Shown here: piece after piece, positions 62,680 through 64,000 of the stretch
Layout of the letters: each line of letters begins with the position of its first letter
How positions within the stretch are numbered: the first letter of the stretch is position 1
NCBI RefSeq assembly: GCF_039696035.1
Contig: NZ_CP155567.1
Coordinates: forward strand, 3,653,001 to 3,717,000
Origin: Microbulbifer sp. SAOS-129_SWC
GTDB taxonomy: Bacteria; Pseudomonadota; Gammaproteobacteria; Pseudomonadales; Cellvibrionaceae
Reading direction: 5' to 3'
Length of the DNA: 64,000 bases
Notes under the pieces: generated by a model
What the model saw: only the letters and a program-made list of their open reading frames with translations
The model's database searches: none
Told to the model about the DNA's origin: nothing
Position numbers and translations under genes: made by a program

Positions 62680-64000
62680 TTAGAAGTTAGCCTGCAGACC
62701 CAAGCGAGCGGAACGCGGTGCAGTCCAGGAATATGCAGCACCGTACCACTGGTTCTGGGTTCCCGGGCTGGACTCATAATGCTCGTTGAGTGAAGTGGGC
62801 TCTTGGGTGTTCAGCAGGTTGAACACATCAAAAGATGCCACCATGTCTACGCCGGACACATCAAACCGATAACGTACTGATGAATCGATCGTGAAGGTCC
62901 AGGGTGTACGCCCAACCGTACCGCGCGGAATGCGAGTCATCGAGCCGTCGGCATTGGTGATATAGAAGGTGTCACCGTAGCTGCCGTAGACGTTGGGATC
63001 AGAGCTCGGGTAGCTTTGACCGAAGGCTGACAGCGGACGACCGCTGGACAGGGTCGCATTCAGGCCGAAGGTCAGGTCCTGGGTAAAGTCGTAGCTACCG
63101 AACAGCTTGAACACATGGCGGCGATCGTTTGCCTGATAGCCTTGCGCACCATCCATCAGGGCCGGGAAGTCGAAGTCCTGAGTAATACCAGCATCCGCCT
63201 GGTTGATATCAGACTTAACCGCACCCTCGAAGTTACCGGTGCTACGAGACCAGGTGTAAATGAACTTCCAGTTCATTCTGTCGGTGGTGTAGCCCAGCTC
63301 GGTCTGGATTGCACGATACTCATTGTTCGCTTTCGGCAGGCCGATAGTATCAGCGGAGTATGTAGTCATGGAGCCCGGATCCGGCGCACCGTCAAACATA
63401 TCCCCTTTGACAGTAAGGTCCTTACCATCCCAGTAGAAGCCGTCGTGCGCCCAGGACATGTCCTCACCCGGGTTAACCATCACACAGTAGGGCCACGCAT
63501 AGCGTCCGCAGTAGTCATCCAGAGCGCTGGTTACTTTGCGGTAGATGCCGCGAACACCCACTGTCAGGCTGTCGTTCACGGAAGTCTCATAGCCGAGAAT
63601 CAGCTCGTCACGCGCAAAGGGGCTGGCCTCTTTCGCCTGGAAGATGTCCTTTTCCGGAATCGTGGACACCGAGCTGGTGAAGGAGGAGTTGGCTGCAGTG
63701 CCACCGATCGGTGATGCACCGGTAGGAACACCCGTGGCGGAGTCATAACCGTCAAAGGTATAGAAGGTAGTGACATCACTTACACCCGAAGCCGCACGAT
63801 AGATCGTGTTGTTGGCAATCGGCAGATAGTAACGGCCGTAGGTACCATAGATTTTATGCTCACCATCGCCTACCGGATCCCAGGTGAAGCCCAGACGCGG
63901 GGCGACATCGGTATCGAAGTCAAACAGCTCCTTACCAGTGGTACCCTCGCCCTTGAACTGGTCCTTGCGCAGGCCAATGCTAACCATCAGGTCATCAGTG
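62680..64000 (-). CDS. TonB-dependent receptor, C-terminal part
   Basis: The stop is at 62,680 and the frame is open to the window edge, so the N-terminal signal, plug and early strands are outside. About 440 residues of beta-barrel are seen, with aromatic strand ends (KIYGTYGRYYLP, WKFIYTWSRSTGNFEG, HVFKLFGSYDF, TFGLNATLSSGRPLS) and the terminal RSARLGLQANF, the outer membrane signal. The late FNLLNTQEPTS stretch and lack of a siderophore-type plug in view fit the Oar/CarboxypepD_reg group used for peptides or oligosaccharides, but the substrate is unknown. Confidence 0.9.
   Translation of the reverse strand, partial: TDDLMVSIGLRKDQFKGEGTTGKELFDFDTDVAPRLGFTWDPVGDGEHKIYGTYGRYYLPIANNTIYRAASGVSDVTTFYTFDGYDSATGVPTGASPIGGTAANSSFTSSVSTIPEKDIFQAKEASPFARDELILGYETSVNDSLTVGVRGIYRKVTSALDDYCGRYAWPYCVMVNPGEDMSWAHDGFYWDGKDLTVKGDMFDGAPDPGSMTTYSADTIGLPKANNEYRAIQTELGYTTDRMNWKFIYTWSRSTGNFEGAVKSDINQADAGITQDFDFPALMDGAQGYQANDRRHVFKLFGSYDFTQDLTFGLNATLSSGRPLSAFGQSYPSSDPNVYGSYGDTFYITNADGSMTRIPRGTVGRTPWTFTIDSSVRYRFDVSGVDMVASFDVFNLLNTQEPTSLNEHYESSPGTQNQWYGAAYSWTAPRSARLGLQANF

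Overview
The window reads as a chromosomal segment of a high-GC marine gammaproteobacterium, most like Microbulbifer and its Cellvibrionales relatives. This is an inference from gene content (ectoine operon with its own aspartokinase, type I pullulanase, the nrdR-rib-nusB-thiL-pgpA order, FNR, EttA) and codon use; no database search was run. There is no rRNA, tRNA, phage, IS element or CRISPR array that I can support. Almost all sequence is coding, on both strands, and the gaps mostly carry short palindromic repeats.

Layout. 1-2.4 kb: end of an unknown gene, a 74-bp tandem repeat array made of terminator-like hairpins, and a cytochrome b561-yceI pair. 2.4-9.7 kb: leftward ectoine operon (ectA, ectB, ectC, ask), continuing into a membrane coiled-coil/TPR protein and a sodium/solute symporter, with ectR divergent. 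10.1-19.7 kb: FHA-winged-helix protein followed by three paralogous one-pass Ser/Thr kinases with periplasmic TPR sensor halves, closed by a small convergent unknown gene. This kinase block is the best candidate for an undescribed signalling system. 20.3-27.7 kb: a long Cys/Met-type PLP enzyme, then a trypsin-like protease, a second (membrane) FHA protein, hisC, mepA and ddl, mostly overlapping by a few bases. 28-40 kb: HNH nuclease, PQQ sugar dehydrogenase fused to cytochrome c, xseB-ispA-dxs, a DUF885 metallopeptidase and pullulanase.

40.5-50.6 kb: leftward riboflavin/thiamine block (glyA, orphan polyamine-type binding protein, nrdR, ribD, ribE, ribBA, ribH, nusB, thiL, pgpA, a retropepsin-like protease, ribA). 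50.8-55.9 kb: outer membrane barrel, lipoprotein, hemerythrin, SpoIIAA-like protein, fnr and hemN, with FNR-type boxes before the hemerythrin and hemN genes. 55.9-58 kb: valine catabolism pair (mmsB, HIBYL-CoA hydrolase). 58.3-62.6 kb: ettA, thioredoxin-like, MOSC and questin-oxidase-like genes. The window ends inside a TonB-dependent receptor.

How it fits together: the ectoine block makes and probably helps retain or import compatible solutes. The kinase block and the FHA-protease-cell-wall operon could be two ends of one phosphorylation circuit, though nothing in the sequence proves contact. The FNR group senses low oxygen and switches to oxygen-independent haem synthesis. Several families of inverted-repeat elements are scattered between operons, especially at 27.7-28.0, 40.0-40.5 and 60.0 kb.
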